From assembly GCA_963844175.1 (NCBI GenBank), contig CAWJNE010000022.1:372001-436000 (forward strand): 64,000 nt of DNA, read 5' to 3'. The notes under the pieces were generated by a model. That model did not search any database, had not been told where the DNA came from, and was given only the letters and a program-made list of their open reading frames with translations. Both the position numbers and the translations under genes were made by a program. Positions 1 through 7,929 of this stretch are shown here, piece by piece (positions within the stretch are counted from its first letter, which is position 1; each line of letters begins with the position of its first letter). Source of the stretch: JALZMG01 sp963844175 (lineage in GTDB: Bacteria > Actinomycetota > Acidimicrobiia > Acidimicrobiales > Ilumatobacteraceae).

Positions 1-579
1 GCGCACGCCGTCGAGGGTCTCGGCGCAGAGGTTGAGCGGGGCCAAGGTGACGTCGGCGCCCCACTGGGCGTGGTCGTAGCCGCCATCGACGTACGGCGAC
101 AGGGCGTCCTCGCTGGCGTGCCCGCCGGGTCCGTGTCCGCAGTCGTGACCGAGGGCGATCGCCTCGGTGAGTGCGACGTTCAGGCCGAGGGCGCGAGCTA
201 CCGACGTGGCGACCTGGGCGACCTCCAGGGCGTGGGTCAGTCGCGTGCGCTGGTGGTCGTCGGGGAACACGAAGACCTGCGTCTTGCCGGCCAAGCGACG
301 GAACGCCGCAGCGTGGAGGATCCGGTCGCGGTCGCGTTCGAAGCACGTCCGCCACTCGTCGGGCTCCTCGGGCCGGGCGCGGTCGCCACCACCCACGGCC
401 TGCGTAGCGCTCGGCGACAGCGTCGCTGCCTCGTGATCCTGCCGAGCCCTGCGGTCCAGGCCCGGACGGTCGACGGCGGCGCGCGAATCGGCGTGGGCGA
501 CCCGCACCCCGGCGCCCGGCGCGCCGTCCATGGTCGCCGCCCAGCGCTCGGCGCGATCCTGCATCGCTGCGTCGGTCAC
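1..579 (-). CDS. dGTPase-like HD-domain triphosphohydrolase (partial, N-terminal part)
   Basis: The frame stays open from a GTG at 579 (alternative ATG at 564) to the window edge, so only the first 193 codons are present. The protein shows the dGTPase family signature: FERDRDRILHAAAFRRLAGKTQVF, then RLTHALEVAQVA and ALGHDCGHGPGGHASE. The histidines and HD pair of these blocks bind the catalytic metal in this family. Such enzymes split dGTP or related dNTPs into nucleoside and triphosphate in the cytoplasm. The first ~70 residues are low in similarity and rich in Ala and Arg. It is divergent from obg with 47 bp between starts. The family call is firm, but the exact substrate is unknown. Confidence 0.85.
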   Translation of the reverse strand, partial: MTDAAMQDRAERWAATMDGAPGAGVRVAHADSRAAVDRPGLDRRARQDHEAATLSPSATQAVGGGDRARPEEPDEWRTCFERDRDRILHAAAFRRLAGKTQVFVFPDDHQRTRLTHALEVAQVATSVARALGLNVALTEAIALGHDCGHGPGGHASEDALSPYVDGGYDHAQWGADVTLAPLNLCAETLDGVR

Positions 580-626
580 GAGCGCGAGCCTACGGAAGGG
601 GTGTCATCACCCGTAGCGTTGCTCCG

Positions 627-1898
627 ATGTCCCAGTTCGTGGACGAGTGCCAGCTCAACGTGCGCGGCGGTGACGGCGGGGCGGGTTGTGTGGCGTTCCG
701 GCGCGAGGGTCCGGTGGCGATGGGCGGCCCCAACGGAGGTGACGGCGGCCCGGGCGGCGACGTGTGGCTCGTCGCCGACCACAACGTGGCGTCGCTGCTC
801 GCCTACCGAGATCACCCGCACCGGCGGGCGACCGACGGCATCCACGGCAAGGGCAAGGACCAACACGGGCGCAGCGGGTCCGACCTCCAGGTCATGGTGC
901 CCGAGGGCACGATCGTCAAGGACCTGTACACGGGCGAGGTGCTGGCCGAGCTGCTGCACCACGGCGACCGGTGGCTCGCCGCCGCCGGCGGACGGGGAGG
1001 CCGCGGCAACGCCCGGTTCCTCACCAACCATCGACGGGCCCCAAAGTTCGCCGAACAGGGCGAGCATGGCGAGGAGCGCTGGCTCAAGCTGGAGCTGCAG
1101 TTGATCGCCGACGTGGCCCTCGTCGGGTTCCCCAACGTCGGCAAGAGCACGCTGATCAGCGTCATCTCAGCCGCCCGGCCGAAGATCGCCGACTACCCGT
1201 TCACCACGCTCGAGCCGAACCTCGGTGTTGTGCGCGTCGACCACACGACCGACTTCGTGGTCGCCGACATCCCGGGGTTGATCGAGGGCGCCAGCGACGG
1301 CCGGGGACTGGGCCACCGCTTCCTGCGGCACATCGAACGGGCCCGGGTGCTGTGCGTCCTCGTCGACCTCGCCGCGCTCGACGGCACCAGCCCGGCCGAC
1401 CAGGAGGCCGTGCTCCTCGACGAGTTGCGGCGGTACCGCCCGGAGCTGCTCGACCGACCCCGCCTCGTCGTCGGCACGAAGGCCGACATCACGACGACCA
1501 CCGATCCGGCCGAGCTCGGGTTCACACCCGACGGTGAGACCCGGTTCGTCATCTCCGCCGTGACCGGCGATGGCGTCGGCCCGCTCGTCGGGGCGATGGC
1601 CCGGTTGGTGCACGAAGCACGGACCAGCGAGCCGCGGGAGGACGGCATCGTCCTCTTGCGCCCGATGGCGACCGGGGCCGTCGTCGAGCGGGTCGGCGAG
1701 CATGAGTTCCGGGTCACGGGCCGCGACGTCGAGCGCGCCGTCGCGCTCAACGACGTGACCAACTACGACGCCGTCGCGTACATCGATCGTCGACTCGACC
1801 GCCTCGGCGTCTCGAAGCTGCTGGCGCGCGCCGGAGCGGCCGAAGGCGACGTGGTGTGGATCGGTGACTTCTCGTTCGAGTACCGGGACGACCGGTAG
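627..1898 (+). CDS. obg: Obg-family GTPase (CgtA)
   Basis: This 423-residue protein has the full Obg layout: a glycine-rich Obg fold (residues ~1-158, starting MSQFVDECQLNVRGGDGGAG), a G domain (~159-330) and a C-terminal OCT domain (~345-420). G-domain motifs seen are GFPNVGKST (G1), DIPGLIEGAS (G3), GTKAD at the G4 position and SAV at G5. G4 reads TKAD instead of the usual NKxD, a conservative but noticeable change. Obg proteins bind the 50S subunit and act in ribosome assembly and stress control. Its TAG stop shares one base with the GTG start of proB, the classic obg-proB pairing. The usual upstream rplU-rpmA pair is absent; a divergent dGTPase-like gene is there instead. Confidence 0.97.
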   Translation: MSQFVDECQLNVRGGDGGAGCVAFRREGPVAMGGPNGGDGGPGGDVWLVADHNVASLLAYRDHPHRRATDGIHGKGKDQHGRSGSDLQVMVPEGTIVKDLYTGEVLAELLHHGDRWLAAAGGRGGRGNARFLTNHRRAPKFAEQGEHGEERWLKLELQLIADVALVGFPNVGKSTLISVISAARPKIADYPFTTLEPNLGVVRVDHTTDFVVADIPGLIEGASDGRGLGHRFLRHIERARVLCVLVDLAALDGTSPADQEAVLLDELRRYRPELLDRPRLVVGTKADITTTTDPAELGFTPDGETRFVISAVTGDGVGPLVGAMARLVHEARTSEPREDGIVLLRPMATGAVVERVGEHEFRVTGRDVERAVALNDVTNYDAVAYIDRRLDRLGVSKLLARAGAAEGDVVWIGDFSFEYRDDR

Positions 1899-2989
1899 TG
1901 GTCCGGCTCGTCGTCAAGGTCGGCACGTCGTCGGTCACCGACGATGCAGGTGCGGTCGACGACGCGGCGATCGCCAAGCTGAGCTCCGAGATCGCCGCGC
2001 TGCGCGCCGACGGGCACGAGACGGTCGTCGTGTCGTCGGGCGCGGTGGCCGCCGGCGTTGCTGCCCTCGGCCTGGCGGCCCGCCCGACCGACGTGCGCAC
2101 GCTGCAGGCCCTCGCCGCCGCCGGGCAGCCCCGGCTGATGCGCAGCTGGGATGCCGCGTTGGCCACCCACGGGCTCGTTCCGGCCCAGGCGCTGCTGGTC
2201 CCGCACGACTTCATCGATCGCCGCCAGTACCTCCACGCCCGCCGCACGCTGACCCGGCTGCTGGAACTGGGCACGGTGCCGATCATCAACGAGAACGACG
2301 CGATCGCCAGCGACGAGACGCGCTACGGCGACAACGATCGCATCGCCGCGCTGGTCGCGCACAACATCGGTGCCGCGGTGATGGTGCTGTTGACGGACCT
2401 CGATGGGCTGTACACCGCCGACCCCCGGGTCGACGAGGACGCCCTGCTGATCGGTCGGGTACCAGCCGACGATCCGCTGCTGGCGATCCGCGCCGGGCGC
2501 AGCACCAGCGCACGCGGCAGCGGCGGCATGGCCAGCAAGTTGGAGGCGGCCCGCATGGCGTCGTGGTCGGGGGTGCGCACGGTGATCGCTGACGCGTCCC
2601 GGCCGGGAGTGCTGGCCGGCGCCATCGACGACCGGCCCATCGGGACCACGTTCGAGGCGCACCGACGCAAACTGGCTGCCCGCAAGCTGTGGATCGCGTT
2701 CGCCAGCCACGTCGCCGGGCGGGTGACCGTCGACGACGGGGCGCGCCGGGCCTTGGTCGAGCGCCAGACCAGCCTGCTGCCGGCGGGCGTCGTCGAGGTG
2801 ACGGGCCGGTTCGGCGAGGGTGACACGGTCGACGTGACGGGTACCGACGGCATCACCTTCGCCCGGGGCATGGTGTTCGTCGAAGCCGCCGACCTGCGGC
2901 GCGTCGTCGGCCGCCACACCAGCGACCTGCCCGCCGGCATGGCCCACGAGGTCATCCACCGCGACGACCTGGTGCTGCTCCCGGGGTAG
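1898..2989 (+). CDS. proB: Glutamate 5-kinase with PUA domain
   Basis: This 363-residue enzyme phosphorylates L-glutamate to gamma-glutamyl phosphate, the first step of proline synthesis. The amino-acid kinase domain begins VRLVVKVGTSSVTDD and contains the INENDAIASDE and YGDNDRIAALVA blocks typical of ProB, followed by GSGGMASKLEAA. The C-terminal ~95 residues match a PUA domain, as in the E. coli enzyme. The GTG start overlaps the obg stop by one base, so translation is probably coupled. No proA is in the window. Proline feedback inhibition is known for the family but cannot be read from sequence alone. Confidence 0.96.
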   Translation: MVRLVVKVGTSSVTDDAGAVDDAAIAKLSSEIAALRADGHETVVVSSGAVAAGVAALGLAARPTDVRTLQALAAAGQPRLMRSWDAALATHGLVPAQALLVPHDFIDRRQYLHARRTLTRLLELGTVPIINENDAIASDETRYGDNDRIAALVAHNIGAAVMVLLTDLDGLYTADPRVDEDALLIGRVPADDPLLAIRAGRSTSARGSGGMASKLEAARMASWSGVRTVIADASRPGVLAGAIDDRPIGTTFEAHRRKLAARKLWIAFASHVAGRVTVDDGARRALVERQTSLLPAGVVEVTGRFGEGDTVDVTGTDGITFARGMVFVEAADLRRVVGRHTSDLPAGMAHEVIHRDDLVLLPG

Positions 2990-3078
2990 CGCCAGTCGGT
3001 CTAGCGTGGGTGGAGCACGGGGGCATGACCAAAGGTCGGGCAGCGACCACGGTCGGCCCACCGACGAAAGGGGATGCC

Positions 3079-3525
3079 ATGAGGTTCAGCAAGTCACTGG
3101 CAGCAGTCGTTGCCGTCGGCGTCGTCGGAGCGCTGGTGCTGCCGGCGACGACGAGTGCCGAGCGCACGCGCTTCACGTTCGTCACCACGCCTGTCCGGGG
3201 CTGAAGAAGCTCCCCGGCTCACCGGGCGATCCCGACGGACGGGGCGTCGCCGTGATCCGGGTCAACACCGAACCGAACGAGATCTGCTACCAGCTCGTCG
3301 CCAAGCGCATCGAGCCGGCGACCATGGCCCACATCCACGTCGGTGAGGCAGGCGACGCCGGGGCCGGTCGTCAGGGTCCTCAACCCGCCGACCGACGGGA
3401 CGTCGAAGGGCTGCGTCGTCAACGCCATGCTGGCCGACGCCCTGGTCGAGAACCCGTCGAACTACTACGTGAACGTGCACAACACACCGTTCCCGGGTGG
3501 CGCCATCCGCGGCCAGCTCGGCTAG
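3079..3525 (+). pseudogene. Secreted CHRD-domain protein, interrupted by three +1 frameshifts
   Basis: ATG at 3079 follows a GAAAGGGG ribosome site and encodes a signal peptide (MRFSKSLAAVVAVGVVGALV, cleavage near TTSA-E). The CHRD domain continues in three successive frames: FTFVTT, then LSGAEEAPRLTG, then GDPDGRGVAVIRVNTEPN to HVGEAGDAG, then GPVVRVLNPPTDG to the end IRGQLG. The shifts fall at 3190-3191 (CC), 3224-3226 (GGG) and 3360-3363 (GGGG). Removing one base at each would restore a 147-residue protein with a normal CHRD domain. CHRD domains are extracellular and of poorly known function. The protein sequence is well conserved through all three breaks, so recent decay or sequence error are both possible. 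Confidence 0.8.
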
Positions 3526-3530
3526 TTGCT

Positions 3531-3640
3531 GAATCGCCTCGCTCGCTCCGAAGACTCCGCTCCTCGGCGTGGGTCGGGCACGGCCGACCTGTCCGGGCCG
3601 CGCTGCGGAACGAACGCTCGGGAGCTGCCTGCTGAATCGC
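3531..3640. repeat. Dispersed intergenic repeat, family C, copy 1
   Basis: Just after the CHRD stop codon lies a stretch carrying GCTCGCTCCGAAGACTCCG, then an imperfect GGGCACGGCCGACCTG block, then CTGCGGAACGAACGCTCGGG. The same blocks in the same order occur at 53213-53350, again just after a plus-strand stop codon. The string CTGAATCGCCTCGCTCG also occurs twice within this copy (3533 and 3631). No open frame with codon structure is visible. It may be a terminator-like or mobile intergenic element. Confidence 0.6.
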
Positions 3641-3653
3641 CTCGCTCGCGCCG

Positions 3654-4568
3654 TCACTCGCCGACGGTGCCGTCGAGGTACTCGCGCAGGATGTCGATGT
3701 GCCCGAGGTGCCGGGCCGTCTCCTCCAGCACGTGGAGGTGGGCGAAGCGCAGCGTGAACGGCTGTCGGCCCTGCGCCGCCCGCTCGTCGGGCGCATGACC
3801 GGCGGCCGCCTGTCGTGAACGGTCGCATGCCTGGCGGTACAGCTCGATGACGTCGTCGAGCTGGTCGTCGACGGCGCTGTGGAAGTCCCAGTCCCAGTCC
3901 TCGTCGAACGGTGCCGACGCCCACGGCTCGGGTTCGGGGTCGCCGGCGAAGCGGTGCGTGTACCAGACGTCCTCGACCAGCGCGAGGTGCTTGACCAGCC
4001 CGATGATGGTGGTGCCCGAGCGCACCGGGGACGTGCTGGCCACGACGGGGTCGAGGCCGGAGACCTTGCGCACGACCGCGGCGCGGGACCAGTCGAGCAT
4101 GGCGGTCAACATCTCGACCTCGCCCGCCGTCTGGGTTCCCTCCGGGTAGTCGACGTCCTCGCCCGTCGCCGGTTCCGGCCGGCCCCGTTCGAGGTCCGAC
4201 CGCTCGACACACAGCTCGTTGCCCTCGGGGTCGGCCACGACGACCCAGCCGGTGCCGTCCGCCCGGCGATGGTCGGCGATGACGGTTGCACCGAGCGCCA
4301 GCACCTCGTCGACGGCGACGTCGCGGCCCGCTGCCGGCACGAGGTCCAGGTGGACGCGGTTCTTCACCGTCTTCGGCTCGGGGACGGCGATGAACAGCAG
4401 GCCCGGGTGGCGGGCCTGCGGGTCGACGATCAGCGCTTCGTCGTCACCCGGCTCGTTGGGCTCGCCGGGCTCGTCGACGAAGCCGAGCACGGCCTTCCAG
4501 AACTGGGCCAGCGCGTATGGATCGCGGCAGTCGATCGTGATGTGGCGGATGCGTGATGGCACGGGCAC
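3654..4568 (-). CDS. VOC (glyoxalase-like) domain fused to DinB-type domain
   Basis: This 304-residue protein joins two families. Residues ~5-125 form a VOC fold (SRIRHITIDCRDPYALAQFW through VVADPEGNELCVER), the layout of small glyoxalase-like proteins. Residues ~145-300 look like a DinB/DUF664 four-helix domain, with GTTIIGLVKHLALVEDVWY and a C-terminal LHVLEETARHLGHIDILRE; these spaced histidines are the usual metal ligands. Members include thiol-dependent enzymes, but no substrate can be inferred. Start is GTG at 4568; GTG at 4562 has better spacing from an AGGA ribosome site. It converges on the repeat after the CHRD gene. Confidence 0.85.
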   Translation of the reverse strand: MPVPSRIRHITIDCRDPYALAQFWKAVLGFVDEPGEPNEPGDDEALIVDPQARHPGLLFIAVPEPKTVKNRVHLDLVPAAGRDVAVDEVLALGATVIADHRRADGTGWVVVADPEGNELCVERSDLERGRPEPATGEDVDYPEGTQTAGEVEMLTAMLDWSRAAVVRKVSGLDPVVASTSPVRSGTTIIGLVKHLALVEDVWYTHRFAGDPEPEPWASAPFDEDWDWDFHSAVDDQLDDVIELYRQACDRSRQAAAGHAPDERAAQGRQPFTLRFAHLHVLEETARHLGHIDILREYLDGTVGE

Positions 4569-4616
4569 CGATCCTGGCCGATCCGGCGTCGTCGGCCGGC
4601 CGGGGTTCCGGACGCG

Positions 4617-5420
4617 TCAGCTCGAGGGCTGGGGCGGCGCGGCGGCCGGTGCGTCCTGCGGGGTGCCAGCGTCGACGGCCTGCGGGGCGGCCGCGCCGGC
4701 ATCGAGGCCGAGCTCGGCGCGCAGCTGGCTCAGGCGGCTCTGCGCCTCGACGTTGGCCGTCGCCGTCTCGACCTCGAGGATGCGTGACTCGACCGACGTC
4801 TCAGCCAGCTCGGAGGTCGCCTTGGCCTTGGCGTAGCGGGCCTGGATCTTCTCCTGCACCTCGGACAAGCTCGGCACGTCGGCGCCCACGCTCTCGTTGA
4901 GCTGGGCCATCGCCGAGTTCATCTCTTCCTGCATCTTCGCCTGGTCGAGCTGCGACAGCAGCTTCGACTTCTCGGCCAGCTTCTCCTGCAGGAGCCGGCT
5001 GTTCTGCTGCACCGCGGCCTTGGCCTGGTCGGAAGCCTGCGTGGACTCGATGACCATCGTCTTCAGGCCCTCGACGTCGCGCTCGACCTGGATCAGCTGG
5101 TTGGCGATGGTCTCGGCGGCCGCCGTGTACTGGGCCGTCTTGGTCGTGTCACCAGCCTTCTCGGCGTCGCTGGCCATGATCAGGGCCTGGCGGGCGTTGG
5201 CGTTGAGCTTCTCCAGCTCCGTGAGCTTCTGGTTGAGCCGGATCTCGCTCTGCTTCTGGTTGGCGATCACGTTGGCCGCCTGCTCCTTGAGCCGGCGGTG
5301 CTGGCTCTGGGCTTCGGTGAGCGCCTGTTCGAGCTGGATCTTCGGGTCCGCTCGCTCCTCGAACGACCCGCTCAGCTTGGCGGTCAGGTACTTCCACCAC
5401 TTCCGGAACACCTTGAACAT
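4617..5420 (-). CDS. pspA: PspA/IM30-family membrane-stress protein
   Basis: From ATG 5420 the protein is 267 residues and begins MFKVFRKWWKYLTAKL, a typical PspA N-terminal amphipathic helix. An upstream in-frame start at 5450 would add ten residues of no family character. The body (~30-225) is a long coiled coil rich in Gln, Glu and Ala with PspA-like KIQLEQALTEAQSQHRRLKEQ. The tail (~235-267) is low-complexity Ala/Pro. PspA proteins assemble on the inner membrane face and limit damage from envelope stress. It follows murJ with a 90-bp gap and may share that transcript. No PspF-type or ClgR-type regulator is adjacent. Confidence 0.92.
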   Translation of the reverse strand: MFKVFRKWWKYLTAKLSGSFEERADPKIQLEQALTEAQSQHRRLKEQAANVIANQKQSEIRLNQKLTELEKLNANARQALIMASDAEKAGDTTKTAQYTAAAETIANQLIQVERDVEGLKTMVIESTQASDQAKAAVQQNSRLLQEKLAEKSKLLSQLDQAKMQEEMNSAMAQLNESVGADVPSLSEVQEKIQARYAKAKATSELAETSVESRILEVETATANVEAQSRLSQLRAELGLDAGAAAPQAVDAGTPQDAPAAAPPQPSS

Positions 5421-5510
5421 GCCGAGGATCCTAGTGACGCCTTGCGCCAACGGTTCCGTGGCGCGATCGCCGCCAGATGTGGCGGCGATCCTTGCTCAGA
5501 ATCCGTTCTG

Positions 5511-7178
5511 TCAGGCGGGGCGACGGGTGAGCTTGGCGCGGATGGTGGCCAGCTCGGGGGCGCGCAGGAGCAGGAGGACGCCGGCGTAGACGGCGATGCC
5601 GACGGCCGAGGCGACGACGACCCGCCAGAGCGCCGCCATGCCGACGTCGCTGGCCGGCCCGGTGCTCATCAGCTCGGCGACGACCCAGGCCGCCTCGCCG
5701 CCGAGCGCGCCGGCGACGATCATCCGCCAGAAGCTGGCGAAGACCTGCCGGACCGGGTATCCCGGCACCTTGTACGACAGCACCTGGATCGCCCACACCG
5801 ACGTGATGAGGTAGGCGAGGGCGAACGCCAGCGTCAGCCCCAGCACGCCGTACCGGCCGACCAGGACCAGCGCCAGCACGATGTTGAGGATGTTCTCGAC
5901 GACGTTGATGACGAACGGCGTGCGCGTGTCCTGGTGGGCGTAGAAGCCGCGCAGGGCGAAGACGTACACCGAGAGGCCGACCAGGCCGAGGGCGAAGCCG
6001 GCAAGGGCGTTCGAGGTGTCGAGGGCGTCGGCCGGCTCGTACTGCCCGTGCTGGAGGAAGGCGCCGATGATCGGCCGGCGCAGCACGAAGATCAGGACGC
6101 CCGCCGGCAGCGTCAGCAGCGCCGTCATCCGCAGCCCGAGCGACGACTGCGCCAGGAACGCTGGTTTGTCGCGGCGCACGACCGACCGGGCGAGGTCGGG
6201 CACGAAGGTGGTGGCGATCGACACGCCGAGCAACCCGTACGGGAAGATGAAGAACGTGAACGCGTCGAAGTAGGCGGCGGCGTCGCCCGAACCGGGGTCG
6301 GCCAGGTTGCGCACGATGATCACGGAGACCTGGTTGGCGGCGACGTAGCCGACCGTCCACCCCGACATGATCAGCACCCGGCGGACGACCGGGTGGTGCA
6401 GGTTGAACCTCGGCCGCAGGCGGATGCCGGCCCGCTTGATCGCCGGCACCAGGACCGCGGCCATGGCGACGATGCCGAGCGTTGCGCCCAACCCGAGCGT
6501 CCAACGCAGCCGGGCGTCGGTCAGCACGTCCTCCAGGCCGAAGTCCTGCTCCCCGGCCCGCGGGATCGACAGCAGCGTGGCGATGATCACGACGTTGGAG
6601 ACGATGGGGCTCCACGCCGCAGCGAAGAACCGTTTGCGCGACTGGAGGAGCGCGTTGGCGACGCCGGTGGCGCCGTAGAAGAAGATCTGCACGAGGAAGA
6701 TCCGGGTCAGGGTCGTGCCGACGGCGCGGAACTGGTCCACGTCGACGCCCTCGGCCGGGTCGAGCGTGTACAGCCGGAAGATCAATGGGGCGGCGAAGAA
6801 GGCGATGATCGTGATGAAGAGCAGGCCGACCATGGCCAGCGTGACGACGACGTCGGTCGACTCCTCGTCGTCGCGCTCCTTGAAGCCGGTGAACAGCGGC
6901 ACGAACGTCGCCGACACGACGCCGCCGAGCAGGACCTCGTAGACGATGTTCGGGGTCTCGTTGCCGATGCGATAGGCGTCGGCGAGCGCGGTCTGGCCGA
7001 TGACGTAGCCGAAGGCGGCCACCCGGGCCAGGCCGGTGACCCGCGACAGGGCCGTGCCGGTCGCCACGACCAGGTTGTTGCGCAGGAGCCCGCCGGAGCC
7101 GTCCGACGACGACGTCGCGGTCGCCATCGCCGCCGTCGGGGTCGGGTCGGCGGGGACGCTGGCCGCCGTGGTGGTCAC
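5511..7178 (-). CDS. murJ: MurJ/MviN lipid II flippase
   Basis: This polytopic membrane protein of 555 residues has about fourteen hydrophobic segments. Family landmarks are the N-terminal LLRNNLVVATGTALSRVTGLARVAAFGYVIG and ETPNIVYEVLLGGVVSATFVPLF blocks. MurJ flips lipid II across the cytoplasmic membrane for peptidoglycan synthesis. Start is GTG 7178; an in-frame ATG 51 bp inside is a weaker alternative. It sits 10 bp after a minus-strand membrane/coiled-coil gene and follows an AAA+ ATPase, so the three likely form one operon. Unlike mycobacterial MviN, no pseudokinase domain is fused. Confidence 0.93.
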   Translation of the reverse strand: MTTTAASVPADPTPTAAMATATSSSDGSGGLLRNNLVVATGTALSRVTGLARVAAFGYVIGQTALADAYRIGNETPNIVYEVLLGGVVSATFVPLFTGFKERDDEESTDVVVTLAMVGLLFITIIAFFAAPLIFRLYTLDPAEGVDVDQFRAVGTTLTRIFLVQIFFYGATGVANALLQSRKRFFAAAWSPIVSNVVIIATLLSIPRAGEQDFGLEDVLTDARLRWTLGLGATLGIVAMAAVLVPAIKRAGIRLRPRFNLHHPVVRRVLIMSGWTVGYVAANQVSVIIVRNLADPGSGDAAAYFDAFTFFIFPYGLLGVSIATTFVPDLARSVVRRDKPAFLAQSSLGLRMTALLTLPAGVLIFVLRRPIIGAFLQHGQYEPADALDTSNALAGFALGLVGLSVYVFALRGFYAHQDTRTPFVINVVENILNIVLALVLVGRYGVLGLTLAFALAYLITSVWAIQVLSYKVPGYPVRQVFASFWRMIVAGALGGEAAWVVAELMSTGPASDVGMAALWRVVVASAVGIAVYAGVLLLLRAPELATIRAKLTRRPA

Positions 7179-7188
7179 CGGTCGTCGA

Positions 7189-7896
7189 TCACTGGAGCTC
7201 TTGGACCGCCTGGCGCAGGCTCTCGAGCTCGAGGACCAGCTCGTCGACGTCGTGGGCGTAGTCGTCGGTGGGGGCCGAGCCGATGCTCACCTCGGTGGCC
7301 CGCGCCACCAGCTCGTCGAGCCGGGCCTGGCTCAGCCGCAACCGGTCGGCGGTGGACGCCGACAGCTCCTTCAACCGGTCGGCGGTGGCCAGCTGGCTGT
7401 CGACCGAGGCCAGCGCACCGTCCACCTCGGGCGTCCGATCCGGCTGGGCCTCGAGCGAGGAGCGTCGCGACCGCAACCGGGTCGGGTCGAGCCGGCGCAC
7501 GGCACCGTCGATCTCGTTGCCCCTCCTGGCGACCTGCCATCCCTGCTGGAGGCCGGCGTCGAGACGCTGGGCGATGCTCTCCAGGCGCTCACGCAGCGGA
7601 CCGGCCGGGGTGCCACGGACGGTCGCCTGCAACTGCTGGCGGGCCCGCTGGGCGTCCTTGACGAAGTGCCGCCACGGCTCGCCGACCGCGAACGGGTCGA
7701 TCGCCGCCACCTTCGGCGACCGCGGGATCGCCATCGCGACCGCGGCGACGTACACGCCCACGCCGAGGGCCACCGAGGCCACGATCGGCAGCCCGAGGAG
7801 CGCCGCGCCGACGCCGGCCGCAGCGCCGAGCAGCAGTCGCCACGAGAGGATGGCGCGGGCGGTCTGCGGCGTGAAGAACCGATCTCGCCACGCCAT
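7189..7896 (-). CDS. Membrane protein with coiled-coil C-terminal region, unknown function
   Basis: I do not recognise this 235-residue protein. After MAWRDRFFTPQTARAILSW it has two hydrophobic segments (~20-40 and ~42-60: LLGAAAGVGAALLGLPIVA and VALGVGVYVAAVAMAI). The remaining ~170 residues are soluble, helical and heptad-like (LKELSASTADRLRLSQARLDELVARA), suggesting a cytoplasmic coiled coil anchored by an N-terminal hairpin. The sequence HFVKDAQRARQQLQATV recalls a helical bundle. It lies between the AAA+ ATPase (33 bp) and murJ (10 bp) on the same strand, so a role with either at the envelope is a guess from position only. Confidence 0.8.
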   Translation of the reverse strand: MAWRDRFFTPQTARAILSWRLLLGAAAGVGAALLGLPIVASVALGVGVYVAAVAMAIPRSPKVAAIDPFAVGEPWRHFVKDAQRARQQLQATVRGTPAGPLRERLESIAQRLDAGLQQGWQVARRGNEIDGAVRRLDPTRLRSRRSSLEAQPDRTPEVDGALASVDSQLATADRLKELSASTADRLRLSQARLDELVARATEVSIGSAPTDDYAHDVDELVLELESLRQAVQELQ

Positions 7897-7929
7897 CGGC
7901 CCGAGGGTAGACCGGGCTACCGGCCGTCG

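Noticed and set aside
5298..7661. Long plus-strand frame opposite murJ
   Set aside because: Arg/Gly/Asp-rich antisense frame typical of high-GC DNA; murJ and its upstream neighbour on the minus strand have clear family motifs.
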